Below, piece by piece: positions 26,482 through 34,939 of a stretch of 64,000 nt of DNA. The translations under genes and the position numbers were made by a program. The notes beneath the pieces were generated by a model, which did no database searches, was not told where the DNA came from, and saw only the letters and a list, made by a program, of their open reading frames with translations. Source of the stretch: Pontibacter aquaedesilientis (GTDB taxonomy: Bacteria; Bacteroidota; Bacteroidia; Cytophagales; Hymenobacteraceae); contig NZ_JACXAJ010000004.1 of the NCBI RefSeq assembly GCF_014773225.1, positions 248,001 to 312,000 on the forward strand, in the 5' to 3' direction. Each line of letters opens with the position of its first letter. Positions within the stretch are counted from its first letter, which is position 1.

Positions 26482-27351
26482 TTACTCGATCAATATACCC
26501 ATTTTGCCAATCTGATAGTCACGCATGGCCTGCATGATCTCCGATTGGGTGTTCATCACAAAGGGGCCGTGCATGGCCAGCGGTTCTTCCAGCAGCTTGC
26601 CTGCCATCAGCAAAACCCGTGTGTCTTCTTTGGCCGTGAAAGTGCAGCCTTCGCCATCGCGGTTCAGAAGCACCAGGTGCAGTCCGTCCACCAGGCCAAA
26701 TCCCTCCAGCGTTATCTGACCATCCAGCAGGTATAGAAAAGCGTTGTAGTCGGCAGGTATAGGTATAGCGCAGGTGCCGCCTGCCTTCAGTGTCAGCCTG
26801 ATCGCCAGTATCGGGCTCGATGTCTGGATGGGGCCTTTAAGATCCCGGTATTGACCGGCCACCACGGCCAGTTGTACGCGGCCCGCGTCTTCAGTCACGG
26901 TCGGGGTATCGTTGGCCTGCAGGGGGAAGTAAGCGGGTTGGTCCATTTTGTGAGCTCTCGGCGTATTGACCCAAAGTTGTATGATCTCCTGCACGCCGCC
27001 ATGCTCCTGTATATCTTGGGGTGGGCGCTCGCTGTGCACAATTCCCATACCGGCATTCATCCACTGTGTGCCTCCGGCATACACCACGCTATCGTTGCCA
27101 CGCGAGTCGCGGTGGTGCACCCCACCCTGGTAAACAAAAGTAACAGGTGAAAAACCCCGATGCGGGTGCGGTCCCACCCCTGATTTATGCGGTATAGCCG
27201 TGGCTGGTATAGTGGCAAGGTGGTGATGAAGCAACAGAAAGGGGTCGTGCTGCTCCACCTGGCTGGTAGGCAGCGGCTGCCGCACCGGCAGACCGCCCAT
27301 GTCTACTTCTTCGGCGTATAGAAGCCGCGCTACTGTCCGGTTGTGCTGCAT
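26482..27351 (-). CDS. Pirin family protein
   Basis: A 289-residue cupin of the pirin family. The metal site is in the N-terminal cupin: HPHRGFSPVTFVYQGGVHHR supplies His ligands and IVHSE the later His/Glu pair. Pirins bind iron; some oxidise quercetin, others act with transcription factors, so the role stays open. ATG 27351 is preferred, since the longer frame opens with TTG. It is not obviously part of an operon: the response regulator on the same strand ends 100 bases upstream. Confidence 0.9.
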   Translation of the reverse strand: MQHNRTVARLLYAEEVDMGGLPVRQPLPTSQVEQHDPFLLLHHHLATIPATAIPHKSGVGPHPHRGFSPVTFVYQGGVHHRDSRGNDSVVYAGGTQWMNAGMGIVHSERPPQDIQEHGGVQEIIQLWVNTPRAHKMDQPAYFPLQANDTPTVTEDAGRVQLAVVAGQYRDLKGPIQTSSPILAIRLTLKAGGTCAIPIPADYNAFLYLLDGQITLEGFGLVDGLHLVLLNRDGEGCTFTAKEDTRVLLMAGKLLEEPLAMHGPFVMNTQSEIMQAMRDYQIGKMGILIE

Positions 27352-27451
27352 TTTCGGGTTTACCAATGGATGTTTCCCTTAAGATACGTTTCATACGATC
27401 AAAAATGCATTCCGGGTATACCTGCAAACCTGACAGACCTTTCCCGATGAA

Positions 27452-28111
27452 TCAGGAGATCAGCCCTCGTTGCAGCGCGTATTTGATGAGTGTGGCGGTA
27501 TTTCGGGCTTTGGTTTTGTCGAGCAGGTTCTGGCGGTGTGTTTCGATGGTCCGCTTGCTGGTGAAAAGTTTATCGGCTATCTCGGCATTGGTGTATCCCT
27601 CGCCGATCAGGTTAAGCACCTCCAGCTCCCTTTTCGAAAGATCCCGGTTTTCCTCCCGGCTACCATTAATGTGCTGTACTGCAGGCAGGCTCTGCACTTT
27701 GCGCAGCAGGTCCATGGTCACATCCGGGCTAATGTAGCGGCAGCCTTGGGCGATGAGTTGAAGGGCGCAGTAAAGCTCATCTTTTCCGGCGTTCTTGAGG
27801 ATATAACCTGACACGCCCAGGTCTATCATCCGGTTCACGTATTTCTCGTGGCGCAGCATAGAGAGCACTACGACTTTCAGATCAGGATATTGCTCCAGCA
27901 CATAGGCCGCTGTTTCAAAGCCATCCATTCCGCCAGGCATGCTGATGTCCATCAGCACGATGTCGGCACACAGCTTGGGCAGCAGCTCAATCAATTCACT
28001 CCCACTGGCAGCCTCCCCCACCACCTGAAAAGTATGGTGGTGATCCTGCAGGAGCGCTTTTAGTCCGTCGCGCACTATCTTGTGGTCATCTGTGATTATT
28101 ATGTCTATCAT
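27452..28111 (-). CDS. NarL/LuxR-family response regulator
   Basis: A 219-residue regulator: receiver domain (1-125) with acidic pair DD at 8-9 and phospho-acceptor Asp55 (VLMDISMPGG), and a C-terminal LuxR helix-turn-helix (about 150-210; LSKRELEVLNLIGEGYTNAE). ATG 28111 starts the conserved MIDIIITDDHK; the frame upstream is not part of the protein. It has no sensor kinase beside it, so it is an orphan whose partner is encoded elsewhere. The receiver loop has an extra residue (PGGMDG). Confidence 0.93.
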   Translation of the reverse strand: MIDIIITDDHKIVRDGLKALLQDHHHTFQVVGEAASGSELIELLPKLCADIVLMDISMPGGMDGFETAAYVLEQYPDLKVVVLSMLRHEKYVNRMIDLGVSGYILKNAGKDELYCALQLIAQGCRYISPDVTMDLLRKVQSLPAVQHINGSREENRDLSKRELEVLNLIGEGYTNAEIADKLFTSKRTIETHRQNLLDKTKARNTATLIKYALQRGLIS

Positions 28112-28697
28112 GATAAAAAATGCGTGGAAGATCGCGGCATTTGTCCAGGGCGATTCAAATAAAACGTGCCAGGTATCAACACCGAGCAGTAGCAGGAACA
28201 ATCGGAACGGAAATCCTCAACATGAAGCCAATCAATGTCAGAACTTGCATTCAGGCCCACTCCTAACAAAGACAATTTTCACAATAAATAACCTAATGTC
28301 CAATCACAGGGGGGATAGAACCACAGCAATTTTCGATTTCTTAGCTATAATTAAGTATTTCAAACAAGCATCTATACGTATTTATAGCATAGTGTCAACC
28401 ATTCTTAGGGAGTATTTTTAATTGCGCCTGTGCGATGTTTCTTATACCTGTTGTTGTGGCCTCAGATCGCCTGGAGGCTAACCACAAATTGGCCATATAT
28501 GCCATACTTTCGTATCTTGCCACTATAGCCCCTGGTTTTAGCCCACAGAGGTAAAGGCTGGGGTAGAATCAGGAGTAACCGGAGAAAAACAGGCGGAAAG
28601 GAATTGTAGGGGCAAAAGCTACGCAGTCGGCAGTAAATATAAGGAGAACTGCTGTACGCTCTGGTTAAGAATTTAATGATGTGAGGAGCTTAATTTT
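28112..28697. other. Divergent promoter region, no gene supported
   Basis: A 586-base gap between the response regulator (minus) and the STAS gene (plus). ORFs here start inside the regulator region or have poor composition. It holds both promoters by position; none could be pinned to a base. No RNA gene was recognised. Confidence 0.4.
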
Positions 28698-29045
28698 ATG
28701 AAAACTTTCAGTGTGACGACAGACACTCTAGGGGAGGGCACGATACTCAGATTCAACGGCGAACTAGACGCCAGTTCGTCCCTGTATGCCGACAATGCCC
28801 TGGAGGAGGCCATTGCCTTGTCTTCGGGCTTTGTGCTGATCGACTGCAGCCAACTGATCTATATCTCTTCAGCAGGACTGGGTGTGCTGCTGGCTGCGTT
28901 TCAGGCATGCAACATGAAGGAAATCCAATTGATTATGGTAGACATGCAGCCGAAGATCCGTAACGTGTTTGAGATCTTGGGACTGGATCGCCTGATCAAG
29001 ACGGCCGACACGGTGGAGGATGCCATGCATATGGTGGCGAAATGA
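28698..29045 (+). CDS. STAS-domain anti-sigma factor antagonist
   Basis: A 115-residue single-domain protein of the SpoIIAA/RsbV type. The conserved loop DCSQLIYISSAGLGVLLA holds the phosphorylatable serine (Ser57 or Ser58). Such proteins capture anti-sigma kinases when unphosphorylated, releasing a sigma factor or, in Bacteroidetes, adjusting other two-component outputs. No RsbW-like kinase or PP2C phosphatase gene lies nearby. A terminator follows directly. Confidence 0.92.
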   Translation: MKTFSVTTDTLGEGTILRFNGELDASSSLYADNALEEAIALSSGFVLIDCSQLIYISSAGLGVLLAAFQACNMKEIQLIMVDMQPKIRNVFEILGLDRLIKTADTVEDAMHMVAK

Positions 29046-29054
29046 TAATTCAAC

Positions 29055-29085
29055 AAAAAGGACCGCTTGCTTGCGGCCCTTTTTG
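29055..29085. terminator. Bidirectional terminator between STAS and the low-complexity gene
   Basis: The arms AAAAAGGACCGC and GCGGCCCTTTTT pair with a single mismatch and are flanked by A and T runs, so it can serve both convergent genes. Confidence 0.85.
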
Positions 29086-29095
29086 CTTTTGTATC

Positions 29096-30184
29096 TTACC
29101 AGTTGTAATCGCTGTCATACCTGTCCCTCGATGAGGAGCCGCGTCTGCCTTCGTCTCTATCTGAAGAGCGGTAGCTGCCGCCGCGATTGGAAGAGGAGCC
29201 ATAGTCGGAGCTGCCGTAGTGGCCTGTTCTGCCCATCGAACTGCTGCTTCCAGCCTGAGAACTGCCTCTGCCCTGTCCTCCATAGCCTGACGCACGACTG
29301 CCATACCGGTCCTGCGATTCGCTTTGTGACCTGTAGCCACTGCCTCCGGTATCGCTGAACTGCCCCCCACTGAAAGGACCACCGCCGCTACCGAAGTAAC
29401 CGCCTCCCATAGAGCCGGAGCCGCCGCTGCCATAGTCTGAACCTCTCGGATAGCCCATGGAGCTGCTACCATAGTTTTCTGACGATTTCCCGTAGCCCGA
29501 CTGTTCGTAGCTGCCGCTGGTACCAGAGCCATACCTACTATCGGAGCCTTGTCCGCCGCTTCTGCCATAACTGCCTTCTGAGGTACCGTAGCGGCTTTGT
29601 GAGCCTCTGCCCGATGCCCCATACCCGGAACTTCTTGAACCTGTACCATAATCGGAGCTGCTGCTTCCGTAGCCGCCCTGGGAGGGCGAGCCGTATCCTG
29701 AATAGCTGCCATAACTGCTTCCTGGGGAACCTGGGCCATACCCTCGGCTGGAAGAACTGCCGCTTTGTCCGGAACTGTAGTCTCCCCTGCCTGAGCTGCT
29801 GCCCTGGGCGCTATACCTGCCTAAGTGTGACGGACCATAGCCGGTGTCTTCGCCATAGGAGCTGCTGCCACTGCCATACGAAGAGCCTCTGTTGTAACCG
29901 CCACTGCCTGAAACGCCGTATCCAGATCCCGAAGAACGGTAGCCTCCTCTGTCATAATCGCCCGAGCCCGAACGGTACGACGAGCTGCCCCCATAACCTC
30001 TGTAAGAACGTTCCCTTCTTTCTCTATCTTCGTCTTCGTCCTCATGCCCTGTCACACGCTCCCACACATTGCTGATTTTTTCGCCAATGCGATCAAGAAA
30101 ACCTTGATCTTCGTGGTGTGAGCGGTGGTGGCCATAGGAGCGATAATCCCCTTCATCGTAATTGCCCTGATAGTCTCTTGCCAT
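29096..30184 (-). CDS. Prion-like Gly/Ser/Tyr-rich low-complexity protein
   Basis: From ATG 30184, 362 residues. An ordered-looking N terminus (about 1-60) has an amphipathic helix (DQGFLDRIGEKISNVWERV) and a very acidic/basic stretch (EDEDEDRERRERS). The remaining ~300 residues are almost only Gly, Ser, Tyr, Arg, Asp and Gln with tyrosines in [GS]Y[GS] settings repeated dozens of times, ending RDRYDSDYNW. This composition is like the assembly-prone regions of eukaryotic FUS-type proteins, and related N termini occur in stress-associated Bacteroidetes proteins (recalled, not searched). No signal peptide, so cytoplasmic. A role in condensate formation or desiccation tolerance is inference. Confidence 0.8.
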   Translation of the reverse strand: MARDYQGNYDEGDYRSYGHHRSHHEDQGFLDRIGEKISNVWERVTGHEDEDEDRERRERSYRGYGGSSSYRSGSGDYDRGGYRSSGSGYGVSGSGGYNRGSSYGSGSSSYGEDTGYGPSHLGRYSAQGSSSGRGDYSSGQSGSSSSRGYGPGSPGSSYGSYSGYGSPSQGGYGSSSSDYGTGSRSSGYGASGRGSQSRYGTSEGSYGRSGGQGSDSRYGSGTSGSYEQSGYGKSSENYGSSSMGYPRGSDYGSGGSGSMGGGYFGSGGGPFSGGQFSDTGGSGYRSQSESQDRYGSRASGYGGQGRGSSQAGSSSSMGRTGHYGSSDYGSSSNRGGSYRSSDRDEGRRGSSSRDRYDSDYNW

Positions 30185-30607
30185 AGCTGTATGAATTATT
30201 AGTTTATTAATTGAACAAAACACATGCTCCTTTAACGGTCCATTAAAGATCAGGTTTTGAATTTATACGGTCGCTTTGCTGCCCACACAACCGGCAATCA
30301 AACCCACAAATACAAGAGCAACAAGACTTTATAGTTCGCATTAAAAATCCTGACAGAAAAAGCATACGGTCTTGCGCAATCGAAAGCCTGATGGGCTACG
30401 CAAAAACCCTTTTGGTGAGACCAATTGTTTTTTTACTAAAATTAAGCCCTAAATCTGCTGCTAAACTTCCCCTATTGGCTTGGCTTGTCCGTAAAATCAT
30501 CAGTGCAGTTTCCGATATAGCCTGCTGAGAACTTTAGGCTCTCTTCCTGGTAAATGCCCCGAGTGCAGTGCCCTAGAGGTAAGAGCGTTTGTAAATCATG
30601 AAAGCAA
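30185..30607. other. Divergent promoter region of the low-complexity protein and cphA
   Basis: Noncoding, 423 bases, moderately AT-rich. Nothing recognised besides its position between divergent genes. Confidence 0.4.
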
Positions 30608-33250
30608 ATGAAAATACTTGAATTAAGGATTATGCGCGGACCTAACTATTGGTCTATCAAGCATCCGAAAATAATTGTGTTGAAGCTCCACCTGGAAAAT
30701 TTGCAGGATGTGCTCACCAACGAAGTTCCTCAGTTTGCCGAGCGACTCGAAAAACTGTTCCCAAGCATGTACGAGCACCGCTCATCGGCCGGTTCGCCGG
30801 GAGGGTTCTTCAAACTCGTGCGCGAAGGCACCACCTTCAGCAAAGTGGTGCAGCACATCGCCCTCGAGCTGCAAACCCTCGCAGGTATGGACAGCGGCTA
30901 TGGCCGTCGCTACGCTGGTCCGGAGCCGGGGGTTGATTTCATCGTGTTCTCTTACCAACAGGAACGGGCCGGCGAGTATGCCGCCCATGCCGCCGTGCGC
31001 ATAACCGAGCTGCTTGCCAAAGGCAAAAAGGCCAGCGTGGTGCAGGATGTCGCCAAACTGCACCAGATCCGCGAGGATGAGTATTTCGGACCAAGCACCG
31101 AAGCCATCGTGTCAGAGGCGGTCAGTCGCGGCATACCTTATATCAATAACCACCGCAGCGGATTGATCCAACTGGGCTATGGCGTGCATCAAAAGCACAT
31201 TCAGGCCGCCATGACCTCCCGCACCTCCTGCTTCGGGGTGGAGAACGCCGGCAACAAAAACGCCACCAAGCTGATTCTGGAGGATGCCGGAGTGCCTGTA
31301 CCCACAGGCAGCATCGTAACTGATGCCGAGGAGCTGGAAGCAGCCATAGAGGAGCTGGGTTACCCAATTGTCATCAAACCGCTGGACGGCAACCAAGGCA
31401 AAGGCGCTACCATCAACATCACAAGCTGGAAGGAGGCTCACCGGGCGCTCGGGGATGCGCAGCGGTATTCAAAACAGGTCATGGTGGAGCAATTCATTGT
31501 AGGGGCCGATTTTCGTCTGCTGGTTATCAACGGCAAATTTACAGCTGCAGCCAAACGCACTCCTGCTATGGTAGTCGGAAACGGCATCTCCAGTATACAG
31601 CAGCTTGTGAAGGAAGTCAACAAAGACCCCAGGCGAGGCATTGGCCACGAAAAGGCGCTTACCCATATAAAAATAGACAAACACACCCGCAGCCTGCTCA
31701 AAGAGCAGGGACTTTCCCTGCAGTCGGTGCTGCCGGAAGGCGAAGTGCTATACCTGAAAAGCACGGCCAACCTGAGCACGGGCGGCACTGCGACCGACGT
31801 CACCGACCTCGTGCATCCTTACAACGTGCTTATGGCCGAGCGCATAGCCGGCATTATCGGGCTGGACGTGTGCGGGGTCGATGTGATGACCACCGACATT
31901 GCCATCCCTTTGCCCGAAACACGAGGGGCTGTGATTGAGGTGAATGCTGCACCGGGTCTGCGCATGCACATCTCCCCTACCGAGGGGCTTCCACGCAACG
32001 TAGCTGAGCCGATCATCAACATGCTCTTCCCCTATGGCAACCCTACCCGTATCCCTATCGTGGCTGTAACGGGCACCAACGGCAAAACGACCACTACCCG
32101 GCTGGTAGCGCACATGCTCAAGTTCAAAGGCTACCAGGTTGGTTACACCACTACCGACGGCATCTATATCCAGGACAAAAAAATCATAAAAGGCGACACG
32201 ACCGGGGCCTACAGCAGTGAGTTTGTATTGAAAGACCCCACGGTGAACTATGCCGTGCTGGAGTGTGCCCGGGGCGGCATGCTGCGCTCCGGACTGGCAT
32301 TCAGGCAGTGCGACATCGGCATCGTCACCAATGTGTCAGCTGACCATTTGGGATTGGGCGACATCAACACAGTGGAGGAAATGGCCGAAGTGAAAGCCGT
32401 TATACCCCGTACCGTGTGCCAGGACGGCTACGCGGTGCTCAATGCCGACGACGACCTCGTATTCGAAATGGCCACGGGGCTTTCCTGCAAAGTGGCATTC
32501 TTTAGCCTGGACGAGGAGAACCCCCGCATACTCAAGCACATCAGCAAGGGCGGACTGGCAGCAGTACTCGAAAACGGCTACATTTCCATCTTCAAAAACA
32601 CTTATAAGATTCGGGTAGACCGGGTGGCTGACATTCCGTTAACCTTTGGGGGCCGGGCCCGCTTTAACGTGCAGAACGTGCTGGCCGCCACGTTGGCGGG
32701 CTACATCAGCCATTTCGAGATAGCCGAGATCAGGACCGCTCTGCGCACCTTTATACCTTCTGCCGAAACCACGCCAGGCCGCATGAACCTTTTCAAACTG
32801 CCCCGGTACGAGGTACTCATCGACTACGCCCACAACATTGCCAGCATGGAGGCCATCGCTGACTTCATAGACAACGTGCATGCCACCTATAAGATCGGCA
32901 TTGTGGCAGGTATAGGCGACCGCCTGGCAGAAGATACCGTAGAGATTGGCAGGATAGCAGCCGAGACCTTTGATGAGATCATTATCCGGCAGGACAAAGA
33001 CCTGCGCGGCAAATCCGGGCATGAGATCAACAGCCTGATCAAACAGGGTATTATGTCGGTGAAACCCAATATGAAACTCACCGAGATCAATCAGGAAACC
33101 CGCGCCCTTGCCCATGCCCTGGAGTATGCCCCGGAAGGTGCTTTCATTGCGCTCTTTTCTGAGGATATTCCGGAGTCAGTCAAGCTGGTGGAGAGTTTCC
33201 GTATTATCGAGCACAGGCAAATTTCGTCGCTGGAGCAGGACTCCCTTTAA
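30608..33250 (+). CDS. cphA: Cyanophycin synthetase
   Basis: An 880-residue enzyme that builds the storage polymer multi-L-arginyl-poly-L-aspartate from Asp and Arg with ATP. Three parts are visible: the N-terminal domain (1-160, opening MKILELRIMRGPNYWSIKHP), an ATP-grasp domain (about 210-470; IVIKPLDGNQGKG, later IEVNAAPGLRMH) that adds aspartate, and a Mur-ligase-like domain with the P-loop GTNGKT at 489-494 and LIDYAHN that adds arginine. Length is normal for CphA. Cyanophycinase lies 13 kb away on the other strand instead of next to it. It ends at a hairpin and is monocistronic. Confidence 0.95.
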   Translation: MKILELRIMRGPNYWSIKHPKIIVLKLHLENLQDVLTNEVPQFAERLEKLFPSMYEHRSSAGSPGGFFKLVREGTTFSKVVQHIALELQTLAGMDSGYGRRYAGPEPGVDFIVFSYQQERAGEYAAHAAVRITELLAKGKKASVVQDVAKLHQIREDEYFGPSTEAIVSEAVSRGIPYINNHRSGLIQLGYGVHQKHIQAAMTSRTSCFGVENAGNKNATKLILEDAGVPVPTGSIVTDAEELEAAIEELGYPIVIKPLDGNQGKGATINITSWKEAHRALGDAQRYSKQVMVEQFIVGADFRLLVINGKFTAAAKRTPAMVVGNGISSIQQLVKEVNKDPRRGIGHEKALTHIKIDKHTRSLLKEQGLSLQSVLPEGEVLYLKSTANLSTGGTATDVTDLVHPYNVLMAERIAGIIGLDVCGVDVMTTDIAIPLPETRGAVIEVNAAPGLRMHISPTEGLPRNVAEPIINMLFPYGNPTRIPIVAVTGTNGKTTTTRLVAHMLKFKGYQVGYTTTDGIYIQDKKIIKGDTTGAYSSEFVLKDPTVNYAVLECARGGMLRSGLAFRQCDIGIVTNVSADHLGLGDINTVEEMAEVKAVIPRTVCQDGYAVLNADDDLVFEMATGLSCKVAFFSLDEENPRILKHISKGGLAAVLENGYISIFKNTYKIRVDRVADIPLTFGGRARFNVQNVLAATLAGYISHFEIAEIRTALRTFIPSAETTPGRMNLFKLPRYEVLIDYAHNIASMEAIADFIDNVHATYKIGIVAGIGDRLAEDTVEIGRIAAETFDEIIIRQDKDLRGKSGHEINSLIKQGIMSVKPNMKLTEINQETRALAHALEYAPEGAFIALFSEDIPESVKLVESFRIIEHRQISSLEQDSL

Positions 33251-33259
33251 ATGATTCAG

Positions 33260-33308
33260 AACCGTACCGCTCTTTTCGCTACAAAAGGCAGGGAGAAGTA
33301 CGGTTTTT
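33260..33308 (+). terminator. Terminator after cphA
   Basis: The arms AACCGTAC (33260-33267) and GTACGGTT (33298-33305) pair, followed by a T run. The loop is long, about 30 bases. Confidence 0.6.
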
Positions 33309-33526
33309 CCCAACGCCTGGCAATTGCTTCAGGTTTAGGCTACTGCTATGCTCGCGAGTTGTTTGCAGCTACTCCAAAGTCGTTGCAATTCCTACTGTGT
33401 GTTCGGGTGGATTAGGTATGACTTCTTCGCCTGTGAGCAGCAGGAAAACCGAATATTGTTATGTAAGCCGACTGAAGGGCTGTATCTTTACTAAAGCGGA
33501 AGCACCGAACCAAAACGCTGAATTAA

Positions 33527-34540
33527 ATGGAAAAGATAACAACCGATATATGCATTGTGGGCGCAGGCCCGGTGGGCCTGTTTGCCGTATTTGAGGCCGG
33601 CTTGCTCAAAATGCGCTGCCATGTGGTGGACGCACTGCCTGTAGTGGGCGGACAGCTAGCTGAGATATACCCTAAAAAACCGATCTACGATATACCTGGG
33701 TTCCCGTCGATACTGGCTGGTGAGCTGGTAGAAAACCTAATGAAACAGATCGAGCCTTTCCACCCTTCTTTTACCCTGGGCGAGCGGGTCGAAAAACTGG
33801 ACAAACAGGAGGATGGTTCCTTTATTGTGCATACCTCTGAGGGCACTGCAATTGCCTGCAAAGTGGTCGTGATAGCGGGTGGACTGGGATCGTTTGAACC
33901 CCGCAAACCGGCCATCGCCAGCCTGGAGAGTTACGAGGGCAAAGGCGTCACCTACATGGTGCGCGATCCGGAGCAGTTCCGCAGCAAAAGGGTTGTATTA
34001 GCCGGCGGCGGCGACTCCGCCCTTGACTGGGCCATCTACCTGGCTGGTATAGCCGAAGAATTAACACTTATTCACCGTGGCTCTACCTTCAGGGGAGCGC
34101 CGGAATCGGCGGAGAAAGTGCTTTCCATGGCCGAAGAAGGCCAAATCAAGCTATTGCTCAAGTCCACCGTAACCGACGTGCAAGGCGATGGCAAACTCGA
34201 CGCTGTGACCGTGCTGATTGACAATGAAACCGAGTACCAGATCGAAACCGATTATTTCATTCCACTTTTCGGGCTGGTGCCGAAACTGGGTCCGCTTGAG
34301 CATTGGGACCTGGAACTGGAGAAGGGTGCCATTGTGGTCAATACACTCGACTACTCCACCAACATACCAGGGGTATACGCAATCGGCGACATCAACACCT
34401 ATCCGGGCAAACTCAAACTGATTCTGTGTGGTTTCCATGAGTCGGCCCTGATGGCCCAAAGCGCCTATAACATCATCTACCCGGATAAGAAATTCGTATT
34501 GAAGTACACCACCGTGAACGGCATTCAGGAGTTAAGCTAA
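33527..34540 (+). CDS. Thioredoxin-reductase-like ferredoxin-NADP+ reductase
   Basis: A 337-residue flavoprotein that passes electrons between NADPH and ferredoxin. FAD site: GAGPVG at 12-17; the block VVGGQLAEIYPKKPIYDIPG is characteristic of this reductase; NADPH site GGGDSA at 160-165; a second FAD motif (VYAIGDINTY) near the end. The CxxC pair of true thioredoxin reductases is absent. Its stop overlaps the start of the ferredoxin gene by one base, so reductase and ferredoxin form one redox pair. Confidence 0.95.
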   Translation: MEKITTDICIVGAGPVGLFAVFEAGLLKMRCHVVDALPVVGGQLAEIYPKKPIYDIPGFPSILAGELVENLMKQIEPFHPSFTLGERVEKLDKQEDGSFIVHTSEGTAIACKVVVIAGGLGSFEPRKPAIASLESYEGKGVTYMVRDPEQFRSKRVVLAGGGDSALDWAIYLAGIAEELTLIHRGSTFRGAPESAEKVLSMAEEGQIKLLLKSTVTDVQGDGKLDAVTVLIDNETEYQIETDYFIPLFGLVPKLGPLEHWDLELEKGAIVVNTLDYSTNIPGVYAIGDINTYPGKLKLILCGFHESALMAQSAYNIIYPDKKFVLKYTTVNGIQELS

Positions 34541-34863
34541 TGGAAGAGATGATCAACCTACAGGTGGAGCTGCCGGATGGCAGCCGCGTGACACTGGAAG
34601 CACCAACCGACATGGGACTTTCTGTGATGGAAGTACTGAAAGCCAACGAACTCGAGGTGCCTGCCATTTGCGGGGGTATGGCCATCTGCGCCACCTGCCA
34701 TGTGGAGGTGCTGCAAAGCGGCGAGTTGCCTGAGCTGGGTGACGACGAGGCCTACATGCTGGAGACCTTGCCTCACGCCACTGCCACCAGCCGCCTTTCC
34801 TGCCAGTTGCGGGTAACACCAGCCCTGGACGGACTTGTGGTAAGACTAATGCCCGAAGCCTGA
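34540..34863 (+). CDS. 2Fe-2S ferredoxin (adrenodoxin type)
   Basis: A 107-residue electron carrier. Cysteines 44, 50, 53 (CGGMAICATC) and 88 form the C-x5-C-x2-C ... C set of plant/adrenodoxin-type 2Fe-2S proteins. It is translationally coupled to the ferredoxin reductase just upstream (TAATG overlap) and a terminator follows, so the two are the whole operon. Confidence 0.95.
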   Translation: MEEMINLQVELPDGSRVTLEAPTDMGLSVMEVLKANELEVPAICGGMAICATCHVEVLQSGELPELGDDEAYMLETLPHATATSRLSCQLRVTPALDGLVVRLMPEA

Positions 34864-34883
34864 ATAACGGATACCTTATTACC

Positions 34884-34918
34884 AAAAAGCCATACCCTTT
34901 GTAGGTATGGCTTTTTTT
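34884..34918. terminator. Bidirectional terminator
   Basis: A 13-bp stem, AAAAAGCCATACC with GGTATGGCTTTTT, between the ferredoxin gene and the convergent surface protein. Confidence 0.9.
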
Positions 34919-34939
34919 ATGGCGCAAAGTTCTAACGTA

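Noticed and set aside
29050-29739. Ala/Thr-rich minus-strand ORF inside the Gly/Ser/Tyr gene
   Set aside because: Frame-shifted translation of a low-complexity repeat; composition follows from the repeated codons of the real gene.
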